DNA of 46,533 nt. Source: Pseudomonadota bacterium (GTDB lineage Bacteria; Pseudomonadota; Alphaproteobacteria; Rhodospirillales; Magnetospirillaceae). Below the pieces are notes generated by a model. It was given only the letters and a program-made list of their open reading frames with translations, had not been told where the DNA came from and did not search any database. Numbering within the stretch: the first letter of the stretch is position 1; each line of letters starts with the position of its first letter. Location: NCBI GenBank assembly GCA_023426365.1, contig JAFAAW010000138.1, forward strand, positions 1 through 46,533. Direction: 5' to 3'. A program made the position numbers and the translations under genes. Of the stretch, positions 6,870-14,722 are shown in pieces.

Positions 6870-8741
6870 TCAGTACTTCTTGTCGTCGCCCCACATGCTG
6901 GTGTTGAAGCGCACCACCTGGTTGCGGCCCTGTTCCTTGGCGCGGTACAGCGCGACGTCGGCGAACTTCACCGCCTGCCAGAAGGTGTCGCTGTCGTTGG
7001 GGAAGTCGGCGATGCCGATCGAGATGGTCTTCTTCAGCACCACGTGGCCGGCCTGGATCTCCAACTGCTCGACGGACGCGCGGATTTTTTCCGCCACCGC
7101 GTCGGCATGTTCCGGCGGGGTATCCACCAGGATGACCAGGAATTCCTCGCCGCCGAAACGGATGACGAGGTCGGAGGCGCGCACCGTCTGGCGCAAGAGC
7201 TTGGCCAGGGCCTTGATGACGGCGTCGCCGGCGTCGTGGCCATAGGTGTCGTTGACCATCTTGAAATAGTCGAGGTCCAGCATCAGCACCGCCACCTGCG
7301 TCTTGCGGCGCTGGACATTGGCGATCAGGGTCTCGACGTATTCCTCCAGGAAGCGGCGGTTGTTCAGGCCGGTCATGGGGTCGCGCAGGCTGGATTCCCG
7401 CAGGGTCTCCATCAGGCGCTTGGTTTCCAGCACCGGCGCCGCCTCGCGCAGGTAGACGTTGATGTAGGGGATCAGCGACAAGATGCGCTGTTCGTCGCCC
7501 GGCCGGGCCACCAGTTGCAGCACGTTGGCCACCGACCCCGACTGGATGATGGGCAGGCAGATGTGGCTGCGGCCCGGCGCCTCGTTCGGCGGCTGGAACG
7601 CATAGCAGATGGCGGGGTTGGTGATGCCATCCACCGTGTGGCCGGTCCGCCGCGCGCGGCACCCCTCGCTGCGCACCAGGATCTGGGGGTCGCACCAGCG
7701 GCAGGACGCCTCGAGATTGCCGTCCACGAACAGCGGAACCATCTGGTTCTTGTTGGGCACCATCTCGTAGAGCGAATACTCGTCCACCTTGAATTCCTGC
7801 TCCAGCGTGCGGGCCAGGCGCTGGTGGATTTCCGCCTTGGTTTCGTCCTCCTCGATCGCCTGCTTGAAGTGGGCGGCACGGGTCAGACCGTCCACCATGG
7901 CGATGGTGGCATCAAGCTGGTTCTCGTCGGGCGCGGTGGTCTTGTTGGTCAGGCGCGCCACGTTGTCGCCGATGCGGGTCAGGCCGTCGTCCAGGAAGGT
8001 CAGCAGCCGGTTCATGTCGCCGGCGATCTGGCCGATCTCGTCCTTGGTCAGCTGTTCCACCTTGGCCTTGAAGTCGCCGCGCAGGGCGCGCTGCACCGCC
8101 ATTTCCACGTTGAACGCGGTCAGCGCAATGGGCTGCACCGTGCGGCGGATCAGCATGAAGGTCAGGCCGGCGAACAGGGCGACCACGCCGATGATGCCGG
8201 CCACCGTCAGCATGGCCTTTTGCTTCAGCGCCAGGATCGAGACCTGCATGGTCACCGCGCCCAGCACCATGCCTTCCTGCACCTGATGGCATTCCAGACA
8301 GTTGGGCGAGCCGCGATTGGTGGCGACGAAGGGAATGGTGCCGCGGATCAGGGTGTCCTCGGCGGTTTCCACGATCTGGTACTGCGGCTTGCCGTCGCGC
8401 AGCACCTGGGCCTCGATCTCGTCGGTGGCGCTTTCCTCGCTCAGGCCCTTGCCGAACTGCTGTTCGACCAGCGGCGAGCGCACCACGCGGGCCGACGCCA
8501 GCCCCTGGACCTCCATCAGGCGCTTGAGGAAGCTCTCGCGCTTGTCGATCACCCCGTTGATCATGGATTCGGTCAGGTGCACGCGCACGATTTCAGCCGC
8601 GGTGCGGATGTGTTCGGTGGACGACGCGATGGAAAAGCTGCGGAACGCGAACAAGCTGATGGCGACCAGCATGACAATCAGTCCCGCCGCGATGGCGACG
8701 AAGAACACGTTGATTTTGGAACTGAGGTTCATCCCAGGCAT
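6870..8741 (-). CDS. Membrane diguanylate cyclase with periplasmic c-type haem motif
   Basis: 623 residues. Order: transmembrane helix (about 12-33); periplasmic sensor (34-176) of the Tll0287/DUF3365 kind that contains NCLECHQ, a CxxCH c-type haem site at residues 148-152; second transmembrane helix (177-198); HAMP (199-250) with RTVQPIALT; a region of about 300-435 that looks GAF-like and has its own cysteine set (CRWC 347-350, C361, C379, C395); and a GGDEF domain (450-610). The active site is GGEEF (530-534), with an RxxD inhibitory site (521-524) five residues before it, so it should make c-di-GMP and be product-inhibited. Haem would be attached by the cytochrome c maturation system. It probably senses redox state, NO or oxygen; the ligand is inferred. 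Confidence 0.9.
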   Translation of the reverse strand: MPGMNLSSKINVFFVAIAAGLIVMLVAISLFAFRSFSIASSTEHIRTAAEIVRVHLTESMINGVIDKRESFLKRLMEVQGLASARVVRSPLVEQQFGKGLSEESATDEIEAQVLRDGKPQYQIVETAEDTLIRGTIPFVATNRGSPNCLECHQVQEGMVLGAVTMQVSILALKQKAMLTVAGIIGVVALFAGLTFMLIRRTVQPIALTAFNVEMAVQRALRGDFKAKVEQLTKDEIGQIAGDMNRLLTFLDDGLTRIGDNVARLTNKTTAPDENQLDATIAMVDGLTRAAHFKQAIEEDETKAEIHQRLARTLEQEFKVDEYSLYEMVPNKNQMVPLFVDGNLEASCRWCDPQILVRSEGCRARRTGHTVDGITNPAICYAFQPPNEAPGRSHICLPIIQSGSVANVLQLVARPGDEQRILSLIPYINVYLREAAPVLETKRLMETLRESSLRDPMTGLNNRRFLEEYVETLIANVQRRKTQVAVLMLDLDYFKMVNDTYGHDAGDAVIKALAKLLRQTVRASDLVIRFGGEEFLVILVDTPPEHADAVAEKIRASVEQLEIQAGHVVLKKTISIGIADFPNDSDTFWQAVKFADVALYRAKEQGRNQVVRFNTSMWGDDKKY

Positions 8742-8958
8742 TCCCCCCTATGACGCCTTGGCGCCGTAGCATAGGTTGCCTTCGCCTTTTGCACAACTGT
8801 GACAGGCCGCGCGCCAATGCTACCCGCCGCGCGTGCGTCCCAACTTTGACACGCGCATATCCATCTTCGCGGCGTAATGCTGGGCCACCATATCGCCATC
8901 GAACGGCATGGCCGCGTCCCCGTCGGGAGGCGGCATCCCTTCAAGGAGGAGGGACGCC

Positions 8959-9246
8959 ATGACACTGCGTGCAAACCTGTTGGCCGCCACCGTCACCGTC
9001 GCCGCCGCACTGGCCATGGCCAGTTCGGCCCTGGCCCACGACCATGGCAAGGGCCGCCATGGCAGGGGGCACCACCATCACCACGGTCCCCGCGTGATCT
9101 ATGGCGCCCCGCCGCCGCGCGTGGTCTATGCCCCGCCGCCGCGCGTGGTGTACGCGCCGCCGCCGCGGGTGGTCTACGCGCCGCCGCCCCGGGTGGTTTA
9201 CGAGCCGGTGGCGCCGTCCATCAATTTCGTCTTTCCGCTGCGCTGA
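8959..9246 (+). CDS. Small secreted His/Pro-rich repeat protein
   Basis: 95 residues from the ATG at 8959, chosen because AAGGAGGA lies 8 bp upstream and a clean signal peptide follows (hydrophobic core about 6-22, cleavage after SSALA). The mature part starts with a His/Gly/Lys-rich stretch (HDHGKGRHGRGHHHHHG) that could bind metal, then five near-identical octapeptides of the type PPPRVVYA, and ends in the strand-like SINFVFPLR. Similar short proteins with proline repeats are common and uncharacterised in alphaproteobacteria. Its last 26 bp overlap the end of the convergent histidine kinase gene. I do not assign a function. Confidence 0.75.
   Translation: MTLRANLLAATVTVAAALAMASSALAHDHGKGRHGRGHHHHHGPRVIYGAPPPRVVYAPPPRVVYAPPPRVVYAPPPRVVYEPVAPSINFVFPLR
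9090..9207 (+). repeat. 24-bp in-frame tandem repeat encoding PPPRVVYA
   Basis: About five units of 24 bp (core CCGCCGCCGCGCGTGGTCTA) encode PRVIYGAP, three PPPRVVYAP-type octads and PPRVVYEP. Silent third-base differences between units suggest selection on the peptide rather than a fresh slippage event. Confidence 0.85.
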
Positions 9247-10753
9247 CGCCGCCTGGCGCCTGGGGCGTGGTGTCGTTGGCCGGGCGGATCAGCCGCCCGG
9301 CCGGCAGCCGGACGCAGAAGGTGCTGCCCTGGCCGGGCGTGCTGTCCACCATGATGGTGCCGCCATGGGCGTCCACGTAATGGCGCACGATGGGCAGGCC
9401 CAATCCGGTGCCGCCATAGCGGCGTGACAGCGCCGCATCCACCTGGAAGAACGGCGTCCAGATGTTGTCCAGATCCTCCGGGCGGATGCCGATGCCGGTG
9501 TCGCTGACGCTGATGCGCATGCAGTCGCAATCGACCCGCGCGCCCAGGCGCACGGTGCCGCCGGGCGGCGTGAACTTGATGGCGTTGGACAGCAGGTTCA
9601 GCACGATTTGGCGCAGGCGCAAGGGATCGGCGTGCAGCCGCGGCAGATCGTCGGCCATGTCGCAGTGCAGCTCCACCCTGCGCTCGCGCGCCTTGGCGCC
9701 CATCAGGGCCAGTGCACCGCGCAGGCAGGTGGGCACGTCCACCGCTTCCTCGGACAGCGTCATCTCGCCCATCTCGATGCGGGCCACGTCCAGGATGTCC
9801 TCGATCACGTCGCGCAAATGGCAGCCGGCAGTGTGGATCAGCCCCACATATTCGCCGTAGCGCGCGTTGCCCAGCGGCCCGAACATCTGCTGGATGATGG
9901 TTTCCGAAAAGCCGATCACCGCGTTCAGCGGCGTGCGCAATTCGTGGCTGATGGCGGCCAGAAAGGCGGATTTGGCCCGGCTGGCGGTCTCGGCCTGGAC
10001 CTTGGCGGCCAGCAATTCCTGCTGCGCGCGCTTGAGGTGGGTGATGTCGCGCCCCTCGGGGATGATGAACACCACCCGGCCCTTTTCGTCGAAGACGGGC
10101 TTTAGGGAAAAGTCGATGGTGGCGATTGTGCCGTCGGCGCCGGGATGGCTGGTTTCGAAGCGCACGAAGCGGCCGGCGGCGGCCTGGGCGATGCCGTCGC
10201 GCAAGGTCGCCTGATCGGCCGGCGAATGGCTCCACCACGGCGTATCGGCGAAGTGCCGGCCGGCCACCTCGTCCAGGCGCTTGTCGATGAAGTTGAGTGC
10301 GGTGGAATTGGCCTCGATGATGCGGCCGTCGGTTTCCAGAAGGCCGATGAATTCGAAGGTGTGTTCGAAGATGGCGCGAAAGCGCCGTTCGCTGTCGGCC
10401 AGACGGCGGCGTGCCTCGACCAGTTGGCTGATCTCGGTGAAGCTGCACACGGCGGCGCGGCCGGATTCGGGGTGATCGATGGGCACGCCGTGCATCTGCA
10501 GCCAGCGCGGCGTGCCATCGGCCTGGCGCACGCCGACGATGGCGGCGGTCGGCGTGCCGTTATCGGCAGCCAGAAGTGCGGGATGGTCCAGCGGGTCCAG
10601 CGGCAGCCCGTCCCAGGCGATGAAAAAGGGTGGGTCGGCCTCCCCCAGCAACGCGCGGGCGGCGCCGTTGCAGGCAATGACCCGGCCCGTGCGGTCCATG
10701 ATGGCCGCCGGCGTGGCCTGGGCTTCGAAAGCGGCACGGAACGGGTCGGTCAT
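9221..10753 (-). CDS. Soluble PAS-PAS sensor histidine kinase
   Basis: 510 residues with no transmembrane segment, so a cytoplasmic sensor. Residues about 5-115 are a first PAS (AIMDRTGRVIACNGAARALLG), 120-245 a second PAS with PAC end (RFRAIFEHTFEFIGLLE; GRDITHLKRAQ). The HisKA box FLAAISHELRTPLNAVIGFSE puts the phospho-acceptor at H270. The ATPase domain shows NLLSNAIKFTP (N box), DTGIGI (G1), FFQVD (F box) and GGTGLGLPIV (G2). The architecture is that of PleC/DivJ-like alphaproteobacterial kinases. No response-regulator gene is adjacent, so it is an orphan. A GGAAGGA ribosome site precedes the ATG. The end overlaps the convergent repeat-protein gene. Confidence 0.92.
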   Translation of the reverse strand: MTDPFRAAFEAQATPAAIMDRTGRVIACNGAARALLGEADPPFFIAWDGLPLDPLDHPALLAADNGTPTAAIVGVRQADGTPRWLQMHGVPIDHPESGRAAVCSFTEISQLVEARRRLADSERRFRAIFEHTFEFIGLLETDGRIIEANSTALNFIDKRLDEVAGRHFADTPWWSHSPADQATLRDGIAQAAAGRFVRFETSHPGADGTIATIDFSLKPVFDEKGRVVFIIPEGRDITHLKRAQQELLAAKVQAETASRAKSAFLAAISHELRTPLNAVIGFSETIIQQMFGPLGNARYGEYVGLIHTAGCHLRDVIEDILDVARIEMGEMTLSEEAVDVPTCLRGALALMGAKARERRVELHCDMADDLPRLHADPLRLRQIVLNLLSNAIKFTPPGGTVRLGARVDCDCMRISVSDTGIGIRPEDLDNIWTPFFQVDAALSRRYGGTGLGLPIVRHYVDAHGGTIMVDSTPGQGSTFCVRLPAGRLIRPANDTTPQAPGGVSAAERRN

Positions 10754-10886
10754 CGTCCTTCCCCCAACGCAACACGACCATGATCACGGGGGAGGGCGCG
10801 GGCGCGCATCTGTGCTTAAGGTTAGGCGCACCCGCAATGGTATGCGCCGCGCCGCCCCTCTCTACGCCCAAAGGACGAGGCGGCGC

Positions 10887-10926
10887 AAAACCGCAGGCCC
10901 GCCGGTGGGGTCCGGCGGGCCTGCGG
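10887..10926 (-). terminator. Intrinsic terminator after ccoG
   Basis: A perfect 15-bp stem, CCGCAGGCCCGCCGG (10891-10905) with its complement at 10912-10926 and a 6-base loop, is followed on the minus strand by TTTTGCG. It lies 20 bp past the ccoG stop. Confidence 0.85.
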
Positions 10927-10945
10927 CCAACGCTGGGGCGCGCCC

Positions 10946-12394
10946 TTATTCGCCGGGCGCGGCGAACAGGGTGGAGCTGCGCACGGTCAGGCCGTCCTGG
11001 ACATCGGTCAGGGTGAAGTCCAGCGGCGTCTTCGTGCCCGACACCGACTCGCGCGGCACGGTGACGTAGACGCGGAAGGTGCTGACGGTGTCGCCGGGCA
11101 CCGACAGGCTGGCGGTGGGGGCGTCGCCGTCCTCGCCCACGACCTCGACGCGGGCGCCGGGAATGCCGCCCACCGTCAGGGTCAGCGCGCGGTCCTTGCG
11201 CACCATGTTCAGCACTTTATAGGTGTAGCCGTTGCGGATTTCGCCGGTGGACAGTTCCACGAACAGCGGGCTGCGTTCGTGCAGCACGTTGACGTCCATG
11301 GTCTTGCGGGTGCCCAGCGAATACAGCATCACCACGCCGATGGCCGACAGGATGGCCACGTACAGGATGGTGCGCGCCCGCACCAGCTTGATTTTGGCGT
11401 GGCTTTCTCCCCTCTCGCGCGCCTGCTGGTTGGCGATCGAGTCATAGGTGATCAGGCCGTGCGGCAAGCCATAGCGGTCCATCACCGTGTTGCAGGCATC
11501 GATGCACAGGCCGCAGCCGATGCAGGCCAACTGGTTGCCGTTGCGGATGTCGATGCCGGTGGGGCAGCTTTGCACGCAGATGCCGCAATCGACGCAATGG
11601 CCGCGGCCATCGAAGCTCTGGCCCAGCTTGGCCGGGCCGCGCTTCTCGCCGCGCCACGCCTCGTACGAGATGATGGCCGAATGCTCGTCGAACATGGCCG
11701 ACTGGAAGCGGGCATAGGGGCACATGTAGATGCACACCTGCTCGCGCGCCAGACCGGCCATGACGAAGCAGCCGCCGCCCACCACGGCGATGGCGCCATA
11801 GGTGGCGAAGCCGGCCTGTCCGGTCACGATGTCGGGCAGCAAGGTGAAGGCGTCGTCGAAATAAAGGGCGAAGCCGATGCCGCAGGCGGCCGAGATCAGC
11901 AGCCACAGGCCAAGGATGGTCAGCTTCTTGACCAGCTTGGCGCCGCCCCATTTCTGCTTGTCGAGCGCGATGCGGGCATTGCGGTCGCCCACCACCAGCC
12001 GTTCGACCAGCACGAACAGGTCGGTATAGACCGTCTGCCAGCAGAAGAAGCCGCACCACAGGCGGCCGGCCAGCGCCGACATGAAGAACAGCGCGATGGC
12101 GGCGAACAGCAGCAGGCCGGTCAGGTAATAGACCTCCTGCGGCCAGATCTCGATGAAGAAGAAATAGGCGCGCCGCCCCGGCAGGTCGATCAGGATGGCC
12201 TGGTCCGGCGCCCCCGGCCCGCGATCCCACCGCAGGAACGGCGACAGATGCCAAACCGCCAGCAGCGCGCCCATGATCCACCATTTCAGGCTGCGGAACA
12301 GGCCGCGCACGGAACGGGGATGGATGGTGCCGCTGCTGGCGTAGAGATGCTTCGGCTTGGCCGCCTTTTCGGGTTCAGCCTGAATGTGTGACAT
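10946..12394 (-). CDS. ccoG: Cytochrome c oxidase accessory protein CcoG (FixG/RdxA)
   Basis: 482 residues from the ATG at 12392-12394 (MSHIQAEPEK), which matches the usual CcoG N-terminus. It is a polytopic inner-membrane ferredoxin-like protein that helps load copper into the cbb3-type high-affinity oxidase, probably by reducing Cu(II). Five hydrophobic segments fall between residues about 35 and 350. Two 4Fe-4S motifs are seen: CVDCGICVQSCPTG and CIGCGLCIDACNTV, around residues 250-300, plus upstream CxxxC elements. The C-terminal 110 residues are a periplasmic Ig-like domain (RVYVTVPRESVSG). The ccoNOQP and ccoHIS genes are not in the window. Two FixK/FNR boxes lie about 100-150 bp upstream, in line with low-oxygen induction. 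Confidence 0.95.
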   Translation of the reverse strand: MSHIQAEPEKAAKPKHLYASSGTIHPRSVRGLFRSLKWWIMGALLAVWHLSPFLRWDRGPGAPDQAILIDLPGRRAYFFFIEIWPQEVYYLTGLLLFAAIALFFMSALAGRLWCGFFCWQTVYTDLFVLVERLVVGDRNARIALDKQKWGGAKLVKKLTILGLWLLISAACGIGFALYFDDAFTLLPDIVTGQAGFATYGAIAVVGGGCFVMAGLAREQVCIYMCPYARFQSAMFDEHSAIISYEAWRGEKRGPAKLGQSFDGRGHCVDCGICVQSCPTGIDIRNGNQLACIGCGLCIDACNTVMDRYGLPHGLITYDSIANQQARERGESHAKIKLVRARTILYVAILSAIGVVMLYSLGTRKTMDVNVLHERSPLFVELSTGEIRNGYTYKVLNMVRKDRALTLTVGGIPGARVEVVGEDGDAPTASLSVPGDTVSTFRVYVTVPRESVSGTKTPLDFTLTDVQDGLTVRSSTLFAAPGE

Positions 12395-12492
12395 CGTTGG
12401 CCACCTTGATCGACAGGAAGGGACGGGCGGGAAGGGACAGGGCGGGAATTGGACCCTGGCGGCCACTCTATGGCCGCGCCTTTCCCATGGCA

Positions 12493-12506
12493 TTGCGAAT
12501 TGTCAA
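12493..12506. promoter_or_regulatory. FixK/FNR-type box 1
   Basis: TTGCGAATTGTCAA fits the FixK consensus TTG(A/C)-N6-(T/G)CAA at every fixed position. It lies between the divergent ccoG and 34-residue ORF. Its centre is 42 bp from that of box 2, four helical turns, so dimers would sit on the same DNA face. Confidence 0.8.
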
Positions 12507-12534
12507 TGTGCGCGCCGCAGCCCCAGGTTGATGA

Positions 12535-12548
12535 TTGCGGATTGTCAA
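12535..12548. promoter_or_regulatory. FixK/FNR-type box 2
   Basis: TTGCGGATTGTCAA again matches TTG(A/C)-N6-(T/G)CAA fully and differs from box 1 at one base. It is 76 bp before the start of the 34-residue ORF, a distance that would allow a class II position near -41 for that gene. Confidence 0.8.
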
Positions 12549-12623
12549 TGCCGCTCCTGAAAGGGGGGCTTAGGCTTGGCGCCGCCGCCCACATTGCGTG
12601 CGGCCGAGCAATGGGGGAGTGCC

Positions 12624-12728
12624 ATGCATCTCGATCTCGACGCCTATATCGCGCTGGGCTTTCTGGTCGCCACGGTGGTGATCACCATCGGCCTGTTCGC
12701 CTTCCTGCTGACCCGCCGCAAGAACTGA
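12624..12728 (+). CDS. 34-residue single-pass membrane peptide
   Basis: A short open frame of 34 codons, ATG 12624 to TGA 12726-12728, preceded by GGGGGAG at a good distance. The peptide starts MHLDLDAYIALGF, continues as one hydrophobic helix of about 20 residues (positions 8-29) and ends in the basic tail LLTRRKN, a classic N-out/C-in or N-in anchor layout. It lies 13 bp before the SLAC1-family gene and downstream of two FixK boxes. Size and topology recall small subunits of oxidases and transporters (CydX, CcoQ, KdpF-like), but the sequence is not one I recognise. It could be a transporter subunit or an assembly peptide. Confidence 0.6.
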   Translation: MHLDLDAYIALGFLVATVVITIGLFAFLLTRRKN

Positions 12729-12741
12729 GCCGGGGCTTTTC

Positions 12742-13722
12742 ATGACCGCCAGCCCCCCTGCGCCGGCCCCAGCCTCGCGCCTTGCCCATTTTCCGGTGCC
12801 GTTCTTCGCCACCGTGATGGGGCTGTCGGGCCTGACCCTCGCCACCCACAAGGTGGAAAGCCTGTGGGGCGTCCCGCATGGCCCGGCGACCGTGCTGTTC
12901 GTGCTGACGCTGGGGGTGTTCGGACTGGTCGCGGGGCTTTACGCCCTCAAGGCGCTGCGCCATCCGCGGGCGGTGCTGGCGGAATGGGACCATCCCGTCC
13001 GCATCAGCTTCTTTCCGGCCTCCTCCATCGGCCTGATCCTGCTGGGCAGCGCGGCGCTGCCGGTGAACGCCGACCTTGCCCGCGCGCTGCGGGGCACGGG
13101 CGCGGCCCTGCATTTGGCGCTGACGCTGGCGGTCATGCGCGCCTGGATCGACCACAGCCGGTTCGAGGTGGCGCACACCAACCCCGCCTGGTTCATCCCG
13201 GTGGTGGGCAACGTGCTGGTGCCGGTCGCCGGCGTGGGCTTCGCGCCCGCCGACGTGTCGTGGTTCTTCTTTTCCGTCGGGCTGGTGTTCTGGGCGGTGC
13301 TGCTGACCATCGTGGTCTATCGCCTGATCTTCCACCCGCCGCTGCCCGGCAAGATGGTGCCCACCCTGTTCATCCTGCTGGCGCCGCCCTCGGTGGCGTT
13401 CCTGTCGTGGGTGGCGCTGACCGGCGGGGTAGATGCCTTCGGCCGCATCCTCTATTTCACGGCGGTCTTCTTCTTCCTGCTGCTGCTGACCCAATTGCCC
13501 AAATTCGCCCGAGTGCCCTTCGCCATGTCGTGGTGGGCCTATTCCTTCCCGCTGGCGGCCTTCACCATCGCCACGCTGGCGATGGGCGAGCGGGTGCAAT
13601 CGGTCGCCTACATGATGGCGGGCCAGGGGCTGTACGGATTGCTGGTGCTGGTGGTGGGCGGTCTGGCGCTGCGCACGCTGGCGGCGGTCGGCCGCGGCGA
13701 GATCTGCACGCCCGAACACTGA
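12742..13722 (+). CDS. SLAC1/TehA-family anion channel or transporter
   Basis: 326 residues with ten hydrophobic helices, the layout of the SLAC1/TehA/Mae1 family. Recognisable parts are the start HFPVPFFATVMGLSGLTLA, with the family's F/P-rich first helix, WDHPVRISFFPASSIG after helix 2, and the repeated pattern of paired helices to the end. Members conduct chloride, nitrate, sulfite or dicarboxylates; TehA was named for tellurite resistance. Substrate cannot be read from sequence. The gene follows the 34-residue membrane peptide by 13 bp and is probably co-transcribed with it under FixK-type control. It converges on the Crp/Fnr regulator gene. Confidence 0.85.
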   Translation: MTASPPAPAPASRLAHFPVPFFATVMGLSGLTLATHKVESLWGVPHGPATVLFVLTLGVFGLVAGLYALKALRHPRAVLAEWDHPVRISFFPASSIGLILLGSAALPVNADLARALRGTGAALHLALTLAVMRAWIDHSRFEVAHTNPAWFIPVVGNVLVPVAGVGFAPADVSWFFFSVGLVFWAVLLTIVVYRLIFHPPLPGKMVPTLFILLAPPSVAFLSWVALTGGVDAFGRILYFTAVFFFLLLLTQLPKFARVPFAMSWWAYSFPLAAFTIATLAMGERVQSVAYMMAGQGLYGLLVLVVGGLALRTLAAVGRGEICTPEH

Positions 13723-13756
13723 GCGGGCGCGGCGCCGAAGGGGGCGCGGGGCGCCG

Positions 13757-14470
13757 TCAATACTCGGCGGCGGCGATGGCGGTCAGGTGGTCCATGTCGC
13801 AGCGATAGCGGTTGGTGGTGATCTCGGTGATCACGCCGTTGCGCTTGAATTCGGCCACCGTGCGGCTGGCGTGTTCGGTGGTGATGCCCAGCATGGACCC
13901 CACATCCTCGCGCGAGAACAGGGCGACGGTGCCGTCGGCCTCGGCCAGTTGCAGCAGGAGGCGGGCCAGCCGCTGCGGCGCCTTGCCGGTGGACAATTCG
14001 GTCAGCCAGTCGTCGGCCTGGCGCAGGGCGGCATGCCAGCGCTGCATCAACTGGCCGTGCAGGCGCGGCGTCTCGCGATTCAGGCGCTCGACCACCTGAC
14101 GCGGGACGCGGCACACCTGGGTGGGCTGCAAGGCGATGGCGGTGTGTTCGTAAGCCTGGCCCAGAATGGCCTCCAGCCCCACGGTGGCGCCGTTCTTCAA
14201 CAGCCGCACGATGCGCTGGGTGCCGTCGGGCAGGTATTGCACCAGCTTCACCAGTCCCGAGCGGATGGTGTACAGCGTGGTGCCGTCGCCGCCGGCCGAA
14301 TAAAGGGTGGCGCCGGCGTCGAAGGCGATTTCGTCGATGGGCAGGTGGATCAGGTTGAAATCCGGCTCGGTCAGGTCGGCGAACAGCACCAGATCGCGGA
14401 TGCCGCAATCCGAACAATTGGCCGTGCCCTGCCATGCCGCGTCGATCTGCGTGCGCTTCATCGTTTCCAT
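13757..14470 (-). CDS. Crp/Fnr-family regulator with incomplete FNR cysteine set
   Basis: 237 residues from the ATG at 14468-14470; a second ATG three codons on (14461) is equally possible. A cyclic-nucleotide-like beta-barrel (about 45-130), dimer helix, and winged helix-turn-helix with REDVGSMLGITTEHASRTVAEF. The recognition helix keeps the E-x-x-S-R pattern of FNR (E209, S212, R213 in E. coli), so it should bind TTGAT-N4-ATCAA-like DNA. The N-terminus has C19-S-D-C22, aligned with FNR C20 and C23, and C120 aligns with C122, but the FNR C29 position is V28. Loss of one of four ligands makes a normal 4Fe-4S cluster doubtful. It may control the FixK-type boxes nearby. Confidence 0.88.
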   Translation of the reverse strand: METMKRTQIDAAWQGTANCSDCGIRDLVLFADLTEPDFNLIHLPIDEIAFDAGATLYSAGGDGTTLYTIRSGLVKLVQYLPDGTQRIVRLLKNGATVGLEAILGQAYEHTAIALQPTQVCRVPRQVVERLNRETPRLHGQLMQRWHAALRQADDWLTELSTGKAPQRLARLLLQLAEADGTVALFSREDVGSMLGITTEHASRTVAEFKRNGVITEITTNRYRCDMDHLTAIAAAEY

Positions 14471-14635
14471 CCGCCAACGGTCCCGTTTGTCTAACAGCGC
14501 CGCCGGCGCAAGTCCAGGTGGCGGGCCGCCCCGCATCGAAAGGGCTGGGGGCGCCATCTTGGACAAACTCGGCAAGGAAAGACAGTTCGCAATCGGCAAG
14601 GAACCGATGGCGCGGCGCAGGCCCCGGGGCGGGGC

Positions 14636-14671
14636 CAAAAACGCGAAACGCCGGGGCCGTTTCCGGCCCCG
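14636..14671 (-). terminator. Candidate terminator after amtB
   Basis: CGGGGCCG (14652-14659) pairs with CGGCCCCG (14664-14671) across a TTTC loop; on the minus strand GCGTTTCGCGTTTTTG follows. It is about 50 bp past the amtB stop. Confidence 0.55.
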
Positions 14672-14722
14672 ACGCTTCTGTTCCCCCGGTCCCCCCTGGG
14701 GTAAGGGTCGGAAGGGGTGCGC

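Noticed and set aside
8742..9050. Several short open frames around the cyclase start and the repeat-protein gene
   Set aside because: They overlap better genes on both strands, lack ribosome sites and look Arg/Pro-rich like shadows.
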